From the NCBI GenBank assembly GCA_903929005.1, contig CAIYTC010000061.1, positions 1-34,830 on the forward strand: a DNA stretch of 34,830 nt, read 5' to 3'. Under the pieces are notes generated by a model that did not search any database, was not told the DNA's origin, and worked only from the letters and a program-made list of their open reading frames with translations. The stretch comes from an uncultured Dehalococcoidia bacterium. Lineage in GTDB: Bacteria; Chloroflexota; Dehalococcoidia; GIF9; UBA5629. A program made the position numbers and the translations under genes. Shown here one piece after another: positions 13,981 to 23,260 of the stretch (positions within the stretch are counted from its first letter, which is position 1; every line of letters starts with the position of its first letter).

Positions 13981-16900
13981 ATGGTGCCCATGAATAATAA
14001 AATCTTAACCAAGCCCTTGGAACCGGATACCTGCCCGGTCAGCGGCCTGCCTGTCACGCGTAAACCTGAATGGACAGATCAGACATTTGGCACAGATTAT
14101 TACAGCATTAGCATAACGGTAATAGGAACGAATATCATCTATTCGAAGGTACGGGGATATACGCACCTGCCTGCTACTAAAGGCTATATCACGCTCCTGG
14201 AAAAAGTGGTTGCCTGCGCATTGGCGGAAGGCGAAAAGTACATTCTCATCGAAGATTACAGCTACCACAGCGGGGCATCGAACAGGGCCAAGAACCACTT
14301 TATCAATTACCACAGGCACAACGGCCGGCTTTTGGGCATCATATTCTGCACAAAATCGACGATCTTCAAGATCATGATTGGCATGGGAAAAGGTATTGCG
14401 CGGCCCGGATTTCCCGTGGAGACGGTCGACGCCTACGAACCGGCTATCAGGCTGGCCGTACAATGGCAGCAAAATCAATCACGCGGCCGTGCGGGTGTGG
14501 ACAGATACGCCGCGACTCCCCAATCGCATATAGTAACAACAAAAGCAGGCCGGCCTGCCGCGAAATGCCCCGTTAGCGGGCTCCCGCTGACCGCTCCCGC
14601 GGAGTGGGCCGGGATCGACCTGGGCGAAGGCTATTCTGTCTCCTTCAGGTTGATCGGTGACAAGATATTGCAGACCCTACCCGCCGGAAACTCAGGCAAA
14701 AACGGTATGAGACAGCTGTTTGAAAAACGCGGAGAATTTTTGGCTAGCATGGGCCTGATGGAGCGTAGCTACGTTGAAATCAAGGACTACAGCGCACAGA
14801 CCGGCAGGCCATCCAAAGAGGGGCGGATGCAGTTCACCGCAGGCATGGTCAGGGAAAGGGACGCGGGCAACCTGCTGGGCTTCTGGGGATACGGGGCTTC
14901 GCGATACGTAAGGTGGGGTATTAATGTCGGGATAAGATTGGAAAGGACGACTTTCCCCATAGCCATAGTAAATAGCTACGAAGAAGCTGTAAGAAACGCT
15001 GTAAATACACTGAACGGCAAGCATGCCCTTACCGGGCAAACCGGGTATAAGCGTGTTGCCCGTGATGAATGGCAGGTTGAACTTGACGGCTTCGCAACGA
15101 GATTCGAGACGATCGGTGACGACATCATCTACAACGTGACCTCCGGGAAGATGAGGAAAGAACACGTGGATGTTTTTTTCCAGCTGTACAGGAAGGTGTT
15201 AAACGGGATGAAACTTCCAGACGGCCATTACTTCAGAATAATCAACTGGAAGGACCTGCGGGGCACTACGTGGGTAGCGAGGCTACGTTACACAGAGGGA
15301 CTAAACGATCTTAATCGTGACTTCAAATGCGCCATGGCGGCCGGATTCGGAATAAATAAATTCATGCGGTCCGTGACCATGGTAAGCAGGCCCTTCGTTG
15401 CCTTTCCGATGGTGGTTGCAGCTAACTTTGAAGGGGCGCTGGGCGCCATCGAAAAGAAGAAGGAGGAGCTGAAGGCACAGGCTGGCCGTGCGCAGGTACT
15501 CAGCAAAGACGTTGAGGAAAATAGCCTGACTGCATCAGCGGGACCGGTTACCCGCTTTGATAACAGGCAGGACCGGCCATCCGCCGGGGCAGACTGGAAA
15601 ATCGAGTTGGACGGCATTTCATGCAGCTGGCAACTGATAGGGGAGGATACACTGCTTTACACTGCCAAAGGAAACATGCGAGCAAATCATGTGGAAAGCC
15701 TTTTCGAACTGTATGAAAGGGCAATCAACGAGTCCGGGTTGGCTGAGAAGGGATACTTTTACCAGATTGCTGATTGGAGAGCGCTGGGCCCGGGCAGCCA
15801 GCGGTCAAGAAAACTCTTTATCGAAAGGTTCAAGCAAACAAATCGTAAGTATCCATGCAGGCTATATGTCATTTTCGGCCTCAGCAAGATTTTACGCACA
15901 GTAGTAATGTTAATGGGACAGTTCTTCCCTGTGCGGATTATGGTAGCCAAAAGCTTTGAAGACGCTGTTGCTATCATCGCTAAACAAAGGGTAACTAAAG
16001 CGGCGCCCGATAGCAATAAAGAGGGTAAAACGCCGGGACTTAGCGGCGGGGACGAACAGCAATCTATTGAGAAACTGCTCAAGTTCATGGGGGAGATCAA
16101 CTGGGATTTGGAAGGTACAGATTCAAAGGAGCAGGATATCCCCCTGTCCCACCCGTTCAGGCCCCTCTTCGAAGCTGTAGCGCTTATTAAAGAGGACTTC
16201 GACGTCCTGCTTAAGGAAAAGGACGCCGCCGAGCAGATTATCGCGGGACAGAATAAATTCAACAGGCTGCGTGCGGAAATCTGGAAGCTGGCTGCGCAAA
16301 AGTACATCGATGAAGATGTGCTTATTCAGCAACTGCTCAATGAGATCGGCCCGGTTTTTAATGTGAGCAGGGTCTGCTTCCTCAAGTTAAAAAACGCCGA
16401 TGATGCCTCTGATTTGACCTGCGATATGGAGTGGTGCAATGCCGGTATCAAACCAACCAAAGGCAATAAAGAGCCGGGGTTCCTGATAAAGCATTTCGTT
16501 GACAAAGATTTGATTAACATTACGCAACAAAGCGCACTTGAGATGATACCGGGTCCGCTCAGGGCAATTGCCAGGCCGGTATTAGCAGCGATGGCGGCCA
16601 TTGAGGATTTGGAATCGACGTCTTTGCTGGCCTACAGGGTCGACGGTAAAACCCGGGGCTGGTTTTCCTTTGATGTTTGCCGCAGCCAGAAAGACAAACC
16701 AGCGATAACCGGAGAGATGATCAAGATCGCCCAGGAGGCAGTATCGATTGTTTCAAATAATGTGGCGCAAAAACGCGCCGAGGAACAGGTGGTGGAGGCG
16801 TATGTCGGCATGGAACACGCGGTATTGGAACGCACGGTGGAGCTGAAGTCATCGCAGGAGCTGGCGGAAAAGGCCAACCGGGCCAAAGGCGATTTCCTGA

Positions 16901-18408
16901 CCAATATGAGCCATGAAATACGCACTCCCCTGAACGGCATCATGGGTTTCGCCCAGATTATCGCCAGGTCGAAGGATGTCAATCAGCGTGAAAGAAAGCA
17001 GGCTGAGCAGATAACCGCTGAATGCGCAAAACTCCTGGAGCTCATCAATCAGCTCCTCGACCTGGCCAAGATAGAGGCCGGCAAGATGGAGATTGACGCG
17101 CAGAATTTTTCCTTACAGGCGCTGATGGGCGATATAATATCAGCTTTCAATGCCCTGGCCGCGGAGAAAAATATCGATTTTACGGTCTCTGTTCACCCGG
17201 AAGTCCCCGACGCCTTAACCGGAGATGAGATGCGCTTGCGCCAGGTGCTGATAAATCTCATCGGCAACGCCGTAAAATTTACCCGCGAGGGCAGCGTATC
17301 TGTCTCAATTAACCGCAGTGAAGAAATCGGCAACCGGGTAAAAATTATCTTCAGGGTCATCGATACCGGCATTGGCATATCGAAAGAGAAATTGGGCCTC
17401 ATCTTCGAAAGTTTCACTCAAGCCGACAGCGCGACAACCCGTGAATACGGGGGAAGCGGACTGGGCACAACCATCTGCAGGCAGCTTGTCGAACTGATGG
17501 GAGGGGAGATAGGCGTAGAAAGCGAAATGGGCAAGGGTTCGACATTCTGGTTTACACTGCCCTTTGAAAAAGCGTCATCGGCAAAGGCCGAAAAAGCGGC
17601 GGAGCAAAGCGCAGCGCCGCCAGCCTCACTTAACCACGCCAGGGTCCTGGTTGTGGAGGATTATCCCACCAACCAGGAGGTGGCAAAATATCTTATCGAA
17701 AGCGCTGAGGGCGTTGTATCTATCGCTGAAAACGGGCAGGTTGCGCTGGAGATGTTTAAGGAAGGTGGCTTCGATATTATCCTGATGGATGTGCAGATGC
17801 CTAAAATGGACGGGTATGAAGCCACGCGGGAGATCAGAAAATTACCCGGGGGCGCCAGTATACCGATCATCGGCATGACCGCCAATGTCTTTGAAAAGGA
17901 CAGGCAGGCCTGCCTTGCCGCCGGCATGGACGACTTTATCCCCAAACCGCTGGAACTGGGACGCTTTATCAGCACCGTTGCACGCTGGTTGGCCCCGGCG
18001 GGTATGTCGGGTCAGGCGCCGGCACAAAAAACAGCGGACAGCGACGCGCCAACCTGTCAGGCGGATAGCCAGAATATGCCGGTCGATGTTGAGGCTTATG
18101 TAAAGCGCATGGGCGGCAACAGGGACATCGCGGATACCATCATCAAAGGGTTCATTAAGCAGATCCCCGTCCAGTTGCACAATATCGCAGAGGCAATCAA
18201 GAGCGGTGATATAGAAACAGTCGACCGCGAAGCCCATTCCATAAAGGGTGGCGCCCTGAATGTCTTTGCCAACGATATGATGCTGGTTGCTAAAGCTCTG
18301 GAAATGCAGGCTAAGTCGGGCGATCTGGGGAAAGCCCTTCAACTCCTGGAAAAAATCAGGCAAGAGTATGAGCGGCTGGTTGAATTTGAAGGGGGCTTCA
18401 AGAGCTAA
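13981..18408 (+). CDS. hybrid histidine kinase with four tandem N-terminal sensor-like repeats, GAF-like, HisKA, HATPase, REC and HPt domains
   Basis: This is a 1475-residue protein. Four copies of a domain of about 140 residues begin near residues 18, 196, 360 and 537. Copies 1 and 2 open with CPVSGLP and EW; copies 3 and 4 with DEWQVELDG or ADWKIELDG. Each then has an IG(D/T/E) strand, a charged IxDY/INW/IADW motif and an FP...A(V/N)xFE(D/G)A end. After them come a helical linker, a GAF-like region (about 760-930), HisKA with [11 protein letters not shown] (H978), HATPase (NAVKF, DTGIGIS, GGSGLGT), a receiver (D1270 in LMDVQMP) and an HPt domain (H1419 in AHSIKGGA). No membrane segment is evident, so sensing is probably cytoplasmic. 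ATG 13990 is an alternative start; neither has a clear SD. Confidence 0.9.
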   Translation: MVPMNNKILTKPLEPDTCPVSGLPVTRKPEWTDQTFGTDYYSISITVIGTNIIYSKVRGYTHLPATKGYITLLEKVVACALAEGEKYILIEDYSYHSGASNRAKNHFINYHRHNGRLLGIIFCTKSTIFKIMIGMGKGIARPGFPVETVDAYEPAIRLAVQWQQNQSRGRAGVDRYAATPQSHIVTTKAGRPAAKCPVSGLPLTAPAEWAGIDLGEGYSVSFRLIGDKILQTLPAGNSGKNGMRQLFEKRGEFLASMGLMERSYVEIKDYSAQTGRPSKEGRMQFTAGMVRERDAGNLLGFWGYGASRYVRWGINVGIRLERTTFPIAIVNSYEEAVRNAVNTLNGKHALTGQTGYKRVARDEWQVELDGFATRFETIGDDIIYNVTSGKMRKEHVDVFFQLYRKVLNGMKLPDGHYFRIINWKDLRGTTWVARLRYTEGLNDLNRDFKCAMAAGFGINKFMRSVTMVSRPFVAFPMVVAANFEGALGAIEKKKEELKAQAGRAQVLSKDVEENSLTASAGPVTRFDNRQDRPSAGADWKIELDGISCSWQLIGEDTLLYTAKGNMRANHVESLFELYERAINESGLAEKGYFYQIADWRALGPGSQRSRKLFIERFKQTNRKYPCRLYVIFGLSKILRTVVMLMGQFFPVRIMVAKSFEDAVAIIAKQRVTKAAPDSNKEGKTPGLSGGDEQQSIEKLLKFMGEINWDLEGTDSKEQDIPLSHPFRPLFEAVALIKEDFDVLLKEKDAAEQIIAGQNKFNRLRAEIWKLAAQKYIDEDVLIQQLLNEIGPVFNVSRVCFLKLKNADDASDLTCDMEWCNAGIKPTKGNKEPGFLIKHFVDKDLINITQQSALEMIPGPLRAIARPVLAAMAAIEDLESTSLLAYRVDGKTRGWFSFDVCRSQKDKPAITGEMIKIAQEAVSIVSNNVAQKRAEEQVVEAYVGMEHAVLERTVELKSSQELAEKANRAKGDFLTNMSHEIRTPLNGIMGFAQIIARSKDVNQRERKQAEQITAECAKLLELINQLLDLAKIEAGKMEIDAQNFSLQALMGDIISAFNALAAEKNIDFTVSVHPEVPDALTGDEMRLRQVLINLIGNAVKFTREGSVSVSINRSEEIGNRVKIIFRVIDTGIGISKEKLGLIFESFTQADSATTREYGGSGLGTTICRQLVELMGGEIGVESEMGKGSTFWFTLPFEKASSAKAEKAAEQSAAPPASLNHARVLVVEDYPTNQEVAKYLIESAEGVVSIAENGQVALEMFKEGGFDIILMDVQMPKMDGYEATREIRKLPGGASIPIIGMTANVFEKDRQACLAAGMDDFIPKPLELGRFISTVARWLAPAGMSGQAPAQKTADSDAPTCQADSQNMPVDVEAYVKRMGGNRDIADTIIKGFIKQIPVQLHNIAEAIKSGDIETVDREAHSIKGGALNVFANDMMLVAKALEMQAKSGDLGKALQLLEKIRQEYERLVEFEGGFKS

Positions 18409-18649
18409 TATAAGTGCAGTACACGCACATTCATCGCATTTTACAACTATAGATTTACATAAATATATTTTTAACAAAAATGGCATCTGCTAAATCGTTC
18501 GTGAAAGGTTCAGCAGCGCGGCACCACCAGACCATCAACGCTTAACACCAAGCTCCTCTCTCCTTTATTTCAGTTATGCAGAATTCTACAGATATTTGCA
18601 ATTTTATAGAGAAATTTATAAGCTTTTAAGCCGCAGCATTTTTAAACCG
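18409..18649. other. A/T-rich intergenic region before the heme operon
   Basis: No gene or terminator is evident. A weak promoter candidate, TTGCAA (18596-18601) with a 15-base spacer and TATAAG (18617-18622), lies near the end. The heme operon promoter should be in this stretch. Confidence 0.3.
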
Positions 18650-18664
18650 TTGGCATAATGCCAA
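18650..18664 (+). promoter_or_regulatory. perfect 15-bp palindrome before the MerR-like gene
   Basis: TTGGCAT-A-ATGCCAA is fully symmetric around A18657. It lies between the promoter region and the SD (AAGGGAG, about 18667-18673) used by the TTG start, and it contains the only upstream ATG. It is a natural candidate operator for the regulator encoded immediately downstream, or a small leader hairpin. Confidence 0.5.
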
Positions 18665-18678
18665 AAAAGGGAGCTATC

Positions 18679-19323
18679 TTGAAGCAGGCAGATTTAATCA
18701 GCATAAGTGAAGCGAGCCAGATGCTGGGGGTCAATGAGGCCACGCTGCGCCAGTGGACGGACGATGGTAAGCTCAAGGCTTTCGTGACCCCCGGGGGCCA
18801 CCGTCGCTACTCAAAATCTGACCTGAAGAAATTCACCGGGTTAAGCCAGAAGGTGCTGGGAATCAAAGACCTGGTGGTCGAACTGGAAGACACGACCAAC
18901 CGGCACCGTGAAATTGCGCGCAGCTTTATCAGCGGCGCTTCACACTCTGTCAAACCGGATGAGGCTCACCAGCGGCAACTGTCCGACCTGGGCCGCCGCC
19001 TGCTCAACCTCATCACCAGGTATGTAAGTGAACCTGCACACAGGGAGGAGACACTGGACCTGGCCCGTGAGGTCGGGGACGGCTTCGGCAGCGTGCTGGC
19101 CGAGCTGGAATTGCCGCTTACCGCTTCAGTAGAGGCATTCCTCAGGCACCGCGCCACCATCATGCAGGCAGCCACCAACCTGATGGGCAAAAGGGAGTCC
19201 TACGGGGGACACATCGCAGAATCCATACCCCTGGCCAACCACTTTCTCGATGAGACGTTAGTGTCTATGATAGCCTCACACCAGGCGTATTCAACCTCGC
19301 ATAAGGAGGGCAACAGCGCATGA
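18679..19323 (+). CDS. MerR-type DNA-binding regulator with a helical sensor-like domain
   Basis: This protein has about 214 residues. The N-terminus is a MerR/excisionase helix-turn-helix (SISEASQMLGVNEATLRQWT) with the wing GGHRRYSKSDL. The rest is helical (GRRLLNLITRYV, FLRHRATIMQAATNLM) and recalls RsbRD-like four-helix sensor domains, but I cannot name it. An SD AAGGGAG lies 5 to 6 bases before TTG 18679, while ATG 18658 lies inside a palindrome with no SD, so I choose TTG. The last four bases (ATGA) overlap ahbC. As the first gene of the heme operon it most likely controls it, perhaps in response to heme, a tetrapyrrole intermediate or redox state; the signal is unknown. Confidence 0.75.
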   Translation: MKQADLISISEASQMLGVNEATLRQWTDDGKLKAFVTPGGHRRYSKSDLKKFTGLSQKVLGIKDLVVELEDTTNRHREIARSFISGASHSVKPDEAHQRQLSDLGRRLLNLITRYVSEPAHREETLDLAREVGDGFGSVLAELELPLTASVEAFLRHRATIMQAATNLMGKRESYGGHIAESIPLANHFLDETLVSMIASHQAYSTSHKEGNSA

Positions 19324-20492
19324 TATCTGTCTCACGCCTGCTCTGCGGCACGGTCCGCCCGGGTGACAGCCTTCGCTACCGGGAGACGGCACCCGGCACA
19401 GGCCAAGAGGCTGCGGCCACGCCCGGGCCAGTGGTCGTCTGGAACTGCACCCGGCAGTGCAACCTGCACTGCATACATTGCTACGCAAGCGCTACTAAGC
19501 AGGACTCCAATGGTCAGATGGACACGGCTATGGGCTTGAAATTCATCAATGACCTGGCGGAATTCAAGGCGCCTGTTATCCTCTTTTCGGGCGGTGAGCC
19601 GCTGCTGAGGAATGACCTGTTTGAGCTGGCCGGCTTCGCCTCAAGCCGCGGGTTGCGTATTGCGCTGTCCACCAACGGCACTCTCATCGACGCTAAGACA
19701 GCGGGCCGGATCGAAAGGACCGGATTTGCCGAGGTGGGCATCAGTCTCGACGGATTGGAGCCTACTAACGACCATTTCCGCGGCAAAAAGGGCGCCTACG
19801 GGGAGGCGCTGCGTGGTATCCGCAATTGCATAGCCCAGGGCATACGCGTTTCCCTGCGCCTGACCATTACCGCGCATAACCACGGCGATATCCCCGCTAT
19901 CTTTGACCTGGTCGAAGCAGAAGGCATCGATAGGGTCTGCTTCTACCACCTGGCTTATTCAGGGCGGGGGGACGGCCTGCGCGGGCAGGATGTCACACAT
20001 GCCCAGTCACGGCACGCCGTAGATACTATCTGTGAACGAACACTGGATATGCACAGGCGCGGCCTGCCAAAGGAGGTATTGACCGTGGGGAACCACGCGG
20101 ATGGAGTATATCTTTACCTGCACATGCTGCAGCAGGACCCGGAACGCGCCGTTAAAATGCTGGATTTACTCAGGCTGAACGGGGGCAACAACTCAGGCCT
20201 CAGGATAGGCGCCGTTGACGACCGCGGGAACGTTCATCCCGACCAGTTCTGGCAAAACCACACCTTAGGCAACGTGACGCAGCGCAAATTCGGCGAGATC
20301 TGGAGCGACACTTCACAGCCGCTGCTGCAGGGATTGAAAAACCGTAAGCATTTGCTCAAGGGACGCTGCTCCCGCTGCCAATTCCTCGATATATGTAACG
20401 GCAACCTGCGGGTGCGCGCCGAAGCGGTATACGGTGATACCTGGGCAGAGGACCCCGCCTGCTACCTCAACGACCAGGAGATCGGAGCGTAG
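19320..20492 (+). CDS. ahbC: AhbC-like radical SAM enzyme (didecarboxysiroheme to Fe-coproporphyrin III)
   Basis: This 390-residue radical SAM protein has the cluster motif CNLHCIHC, SGGEPLLRNDL and STNGTLI. A C-terminal cysteine set (GRCSRCQFLDICNGN and DPACYL) fits a second [4Fe-4S] site as in AhbC and NirJ. AhbC removes the two acetate side chains of 12,18-didecarboxysiroheme. NirJ of heme d1 synthesis is the close alternative; I favour AhbC because ahbD and a fused ahbA-ahbB follow and no nir genes are seen. An SD (AAGGAGGG) precedes the ATG, which overlaps the regulator gene by four bases. Confidence 0.85.
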   Translation: MISVSRLLCGTVRPGDSLRYRETAPGTGQEAAATPGPVVVWNCTRQCNLHCIHCYASATKQDSNGQMDTAMGLKFINDLAEFKAPVILFSGGEPLLRNDLFELAGFASSRGLRIALSTNGTLIDAKTAGRIERTGFAEVGISLDGLEPTNDHFRGKKGAYGEALRGIRNCIAQGIRVSLRLTITAHNHGDIPAIFDLVEAEGIDRVCFYHLAYSGRGDGLRGQDVTHAQSRHAVDTICERTLDMHRRGLPKEVLTVGNHADGVYLYLHMLQQDPERAVKMLDLLRLNGGNNSGLRIGAVDDRGNVHPDQFWQNHTLGNVTQRKFGEIWSDTSQPLLQGLKNRKHLLKGRCSRCQFLDICNGNLRVRAEAVYGDTWAEDPACYLNDQEIGA

Positions 20493-20493
20493 C

Positions 20494-21612
20494 ATGTCAT
20501 CCGGCACACCAACCACGATCATTCAACCCAAATTGCAGCTCGTGGCCTGGGAGGTCACCCGGAGCTGCAATTTATTCTGCGCCCACTGCCGGGCCTCAGC
20601 CCATAGCGGCCGATACGAGGGAGAATTAGACACCCAGGATTGCTACGGCGTCATCGACCAGATACTCGAGGTGGGAAAACCGGTGCTTATCCTGACCGGC
20701 GGCGAGCCCCTTGTCCGCGAGGACATATTTTCCATCGCCGGATATGCGGTGCATAAAGGCCTGCGCGTGGTTATGGGCAGCAACGGGACACTGATTTCCG
20801 GGAAAATAGCGGCAAAAATGAAGGGTATCCCTTTATCGCGTGTTTCGGTCAGCCTTGATTTTCCCACTGCTGAACTGCAGGACAAATTCCGCGGGCAGCC
20901 GGGCGCCTATAGGGCCGCACTGGCCGGCATCGAGAATCTGCGCCGCGCAGATATCGAGGTGCAGGTCAACTGCACCCTGACCAAATTGAATATTGCCTTT
21001 CTCGATGACCTCATCAAATTCGCTCTCAGCGCCGGGGCCGTTGCCTTCCACCCGTTCTTCCTGGTGCCCACCGGAAGAGGTAAAGGGCTTGAATCTGAGG
21101 CGCTTTCCGCTCAAGAATATGAGGAGGCACTCAACTGGATATATGATAAACAACTTGAACTGGGGGACAGCATTTTCTTCAAACCGACCGATGCCCCGCA
21201 CTATTTACGGGTGATGAAACAGCGTCAGAAGCCGGAAGGGCGGGCGCCCCTGCATGAAACTTCAATGCCCGGGCGCCACGGCACAATGCATGCCCTTACC
21301 CGCGGGTGCCTGGCCGGTAGCGGATTCTGTTTCATATCTCACGTGGGAAAGGTGCAGGGCTGCGGCTATCTTGAAGTAGAAGCCGGGGATTTGAAAAAGC
21401 AGCCTTTCTCACAGGTTTGGGCTGATTCACCGTTGTTTGCAAAGCTAAGGGATCTTGCCAACCTCAAGGGCAAATGCGGTATCTGCGGATATAAGAGGAT
21501 ATGCGGGGGCTGCCGGGCGCGTGCCTTTGAAAGCACCGGGGATTATCTTGAGGCCGAGCCTTACTGCCTCCACCAACCAGCGGTAAAGGAGGGAGATTTA
21601 TCCCATGCTTAG
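20494..21612 (+). CDS. ahbD: AhbD-like radical SAM enzyme, heme b synthase (Fe-coproporphyrin III to heme)
   Basis: This 372-residue radical SAM protein has CNLFCAHC (the S-adenosylmethionine cluster), TGGEPLVREDI, GSNGTLI and a C-terminal SPASM-like cysteine set (CGICGYKRICGGCRA, EPYC) for a second cluster. AhbD oxidatively decarboxylates two propionates of Fe-coproporphyrin III to vinyls, the last step to heme b, without oxygen. ATG 20494 follows the ahbC stop by one base and is preferred over an upstream ATG at 20434 that lies inside ahbC. The end overlaps the next gene by 8 bases. Confidence 0.85.
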   Translation: MSSGTPTTIIQPKLQLVAWEVTRSCNLFCAHCRASAHSGRYEGELDTQDCYGVIDQILEVGKPVLILTGGEPLVREDIFSIAGYAVHKGLRVVMGSNGTLISGKIAAKMKGIPLSRVSVSLDFPTAELQDKFRGQPGAYRAALAGIENLRRADIEVQVNCTLTKLNIAFLDDLIKFALSAGAVAFHPFFLVPTGRGKGLESEALSAQEYEEALNWIYDKQLELGDSIFFKPTDAPHYLRVMKQRQKPEGRAPLHETSMPGRHGTMHALTRGCLAGSGFCFISHVGKVQGCGYLEVEAGDLKKQPFSQVWADSPLFAKLRDLANLKGKCGICGYKRICGGCRARAFESTGDYLEAEPYCLHQPAVKEGDLSHA

Positions 21613-22591
21613 CACCGGGATCGATCATAACGACCGCGAGTTGCTCAGCCTGCTGCAAACAGGGTTCCCGCTAACCAGGGAGCCGTACGTTGACCTGGGC
21701 CTGAAATTAGCTATCACCGCTGAGCGGGTAATCGATCACATCCGCAACCTCAAAGCTAAAAAAATCGTACGCCTGATCAGCCCTGTGCTGGAGGCGAGAA
21801 AGCTCGGCTACCAGTCCACTCTGGTGGCCATGAAAATAACGGGTAACCGGATAGAGAGGGCGGAGCAATTTCTCACCAGCCATGAGGGCGTAAGCCACGG
21901 TTATGAACGCGAGCACGACTTTAATATCTGGATTACGCTTTCCCTCCCGCATAAAGCTGATCTGCAGTCTGAGCTTCAAATCCTGTCATCTCACAGCGGC
22001 GCTGAAGCCATTATTACACTGCCGGCACTCAAGGTATTCAAGCTGCGCACTAATTTCGGCCTGGATGAAGATAGCCCGGCGGAGGCTGATATCACAGCCG
22101 GGTCAACCCTTCCACAAATGGCTGACCTTTCCACCACCGACAGGCTAATAATCAACGCCTTGCAGCATGACCTGCCTTTGACAGCCGACCCCTTTGCACC
22201 CCTGGCAAAGGGGCTTGATATGAGTATCGATACGCTGCTGCAACATTGTCATTCCCTGTCGCAAAGGGGCATTATCCGGCGCTACGGAGCGTCGATTAAC
22301 CATTACAACGCCGGTTACAGGGCTAATGCCCTGACCTGCTGGATTGTTCCACCCGGTCAAGTGAATAGCCTGGGGCACAAAGTGGCATCTTTCCGACAGG
22401 TGAGCCATTGCTATGAGAGAAAACCCGCCCCACCCTGGCGCTACAACCTTTTCGCCATGATACACAGCCCATCCAAAACAGGCTGCCGGCAGATAGCCGA
22501 TAAAATATCTGCTGATAGCGGCCTTAGCGGTCACGCGGTGCTATTCAGCACCAAAGAATTTAAGAAAACAAGGATTACATACCGGGTATAA
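21605..22591 (+). CDS. ahbAB: siroheme decarboxylase, AhbA and AhbB fused in one chain
   Basis: This 328-residue protein has two successive Lrp/AsnC-like units. Unit 1 (about 1-155) has DHNDRELLSLLQTGFPLTREPY and GVSHGYEREHDFNIW. Unit 2 (about 180-328) has DRLIINALQHDLPLTADPF, IIRRYGASINHYNAGYRANA and VSHCYERKPAPPWRYNLFAM. Ahb decarboxylases remove the C12 and C18 acetate carboxyls of siroheme. AhbA and AhbB are normally separate subunits; here they are joined, like NirDL in the heme d1 pathway. The SD AAAGGAGGGAG precedes the ATG, and the gene overlaps ahbD by 8 bases. Confidence 0.87.
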   Translation: MLSTGIDHNDRELLSLLQTGFPLTREPYVDLGLKLAITAERVIDHIRNLKAKKIVRLISPVLEARKLGYQSTLVAMKITGNRIERAEQFLTSHEGVSHGYEREHDFNIWITLSLPHKADLQSELQILSSHSGAEAIITLPALKVFKLRTNFGLDEDSPAEADITAGSTLPQMADLSTTDRLIINALQHDLPLTADPFAPLAKGLDMSIDTLLQHCHSLSQRGIIRRYGASINHYNAGYRANALTCWIVPPGQVNSLGHKVASFRQVSHCYERKPAPPWRYNLFAMIHSPSKTGCRQIADKISADSGLSGHAVLFSTKEFKKTRITYRV

Positions 22592-22600
22592 GCATTGCCT

Positions 22601-23239
22601 ATGAATCCATACTATCCGATCTTTCTTAACCTCGACGGCAGAAAATGCGTGGTGGCCGGGGGAGGGCCGGTGGCGCTGCGCAAGGTGGCTGCATTGCTGG
22701 AACGCCATGCTGATGTCACCGTGATCAGCCCCCGCCTGTGCGCCGGGCTGGGTAAACTGGCCTGCGATGGCAAAATCCGGATTATCCACCGGCACTACCG
22801 GGCGGGCGACCTGAAAGGCGCATTTATAGCCGTCGTGGCTACCAGCAATCAGGCTATTAATCTCAAGGCGGCTGAAGAAGCTAAAAATAAAAAGATACTG
22901 GTCAACGTGGCCGATAATCCCAGGCAGTCCGACTTCATAGTTCCATCAATTGTGAGCCGGGGAAGCTTTGCCATAGCCATCTCAACCGGCGGTAAAAGCC
23001 CTGCCCTGGCCAAGAAAATCCGCACCAGGCTGGAAATTGAATTCGGGACGGAGTACGCTGCCCTGGCCCTCTTGATCGAGGAAGTCCGCCATGAGATTAA
23101 AAAGCGGCGTATTAAGGTCAGCAGCCATACCTGGCAGGAGGCCATTGACCTGGATTCAATGATCGAGATGATCAAGCAAGGCCAACCCGAAAAAGCCAGG
23201 GACAACCTGCTGCAAAAACTGCAAAGGCGGCACAGTTAA
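22601..23239 (+). CDS. precorrin-2 dehydrogenase / sirohydrochlorin ferrochelatase (SirC/Met8-like)
   Basis: This protein of about 212 residues has an N-terminal Rossmann motif (CVVAGGGPVALRKVAAL), NVADNPRQSDFIVPS and AISTGGKSPALAKKIR, as in the N-terminal part of CysG and in Met8. It oxidises precorrin-2 to sirohydrochlorin with NAD and may also insert iron; the ferrochelatase activity cannot be judged from sequence here. It supplies siroheme to the Ahb enzymes encoded before it. ATG 22601 is preferred to TTG 22595; neither has a strong SD, suggesting coupling to the preceding gene, whose stop is 9 bases upstream. Confidence 0.87.
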   Translation: MNPYYPIFLNLDGRKCVVAGGGPVALRKVAALLERHADVTVISPRLCAGLGKLACDGKIRIIHRHYRAGDLKGAFIAVVATSNQAINLKAAEEAKNKKILVNVADNPRQSDFIVPSIVSRGSFAIAISTGGKSPALAKKIRTRLEIEFGTEYAALALLIEEVRHEIKKRRIKVSSHTWQEAIDLDSMIEMIKQGQPEKARDNLLQKLQRRHS

Positions 23240-23260
23240 CAGCCCGGATGGATAGCTCGC

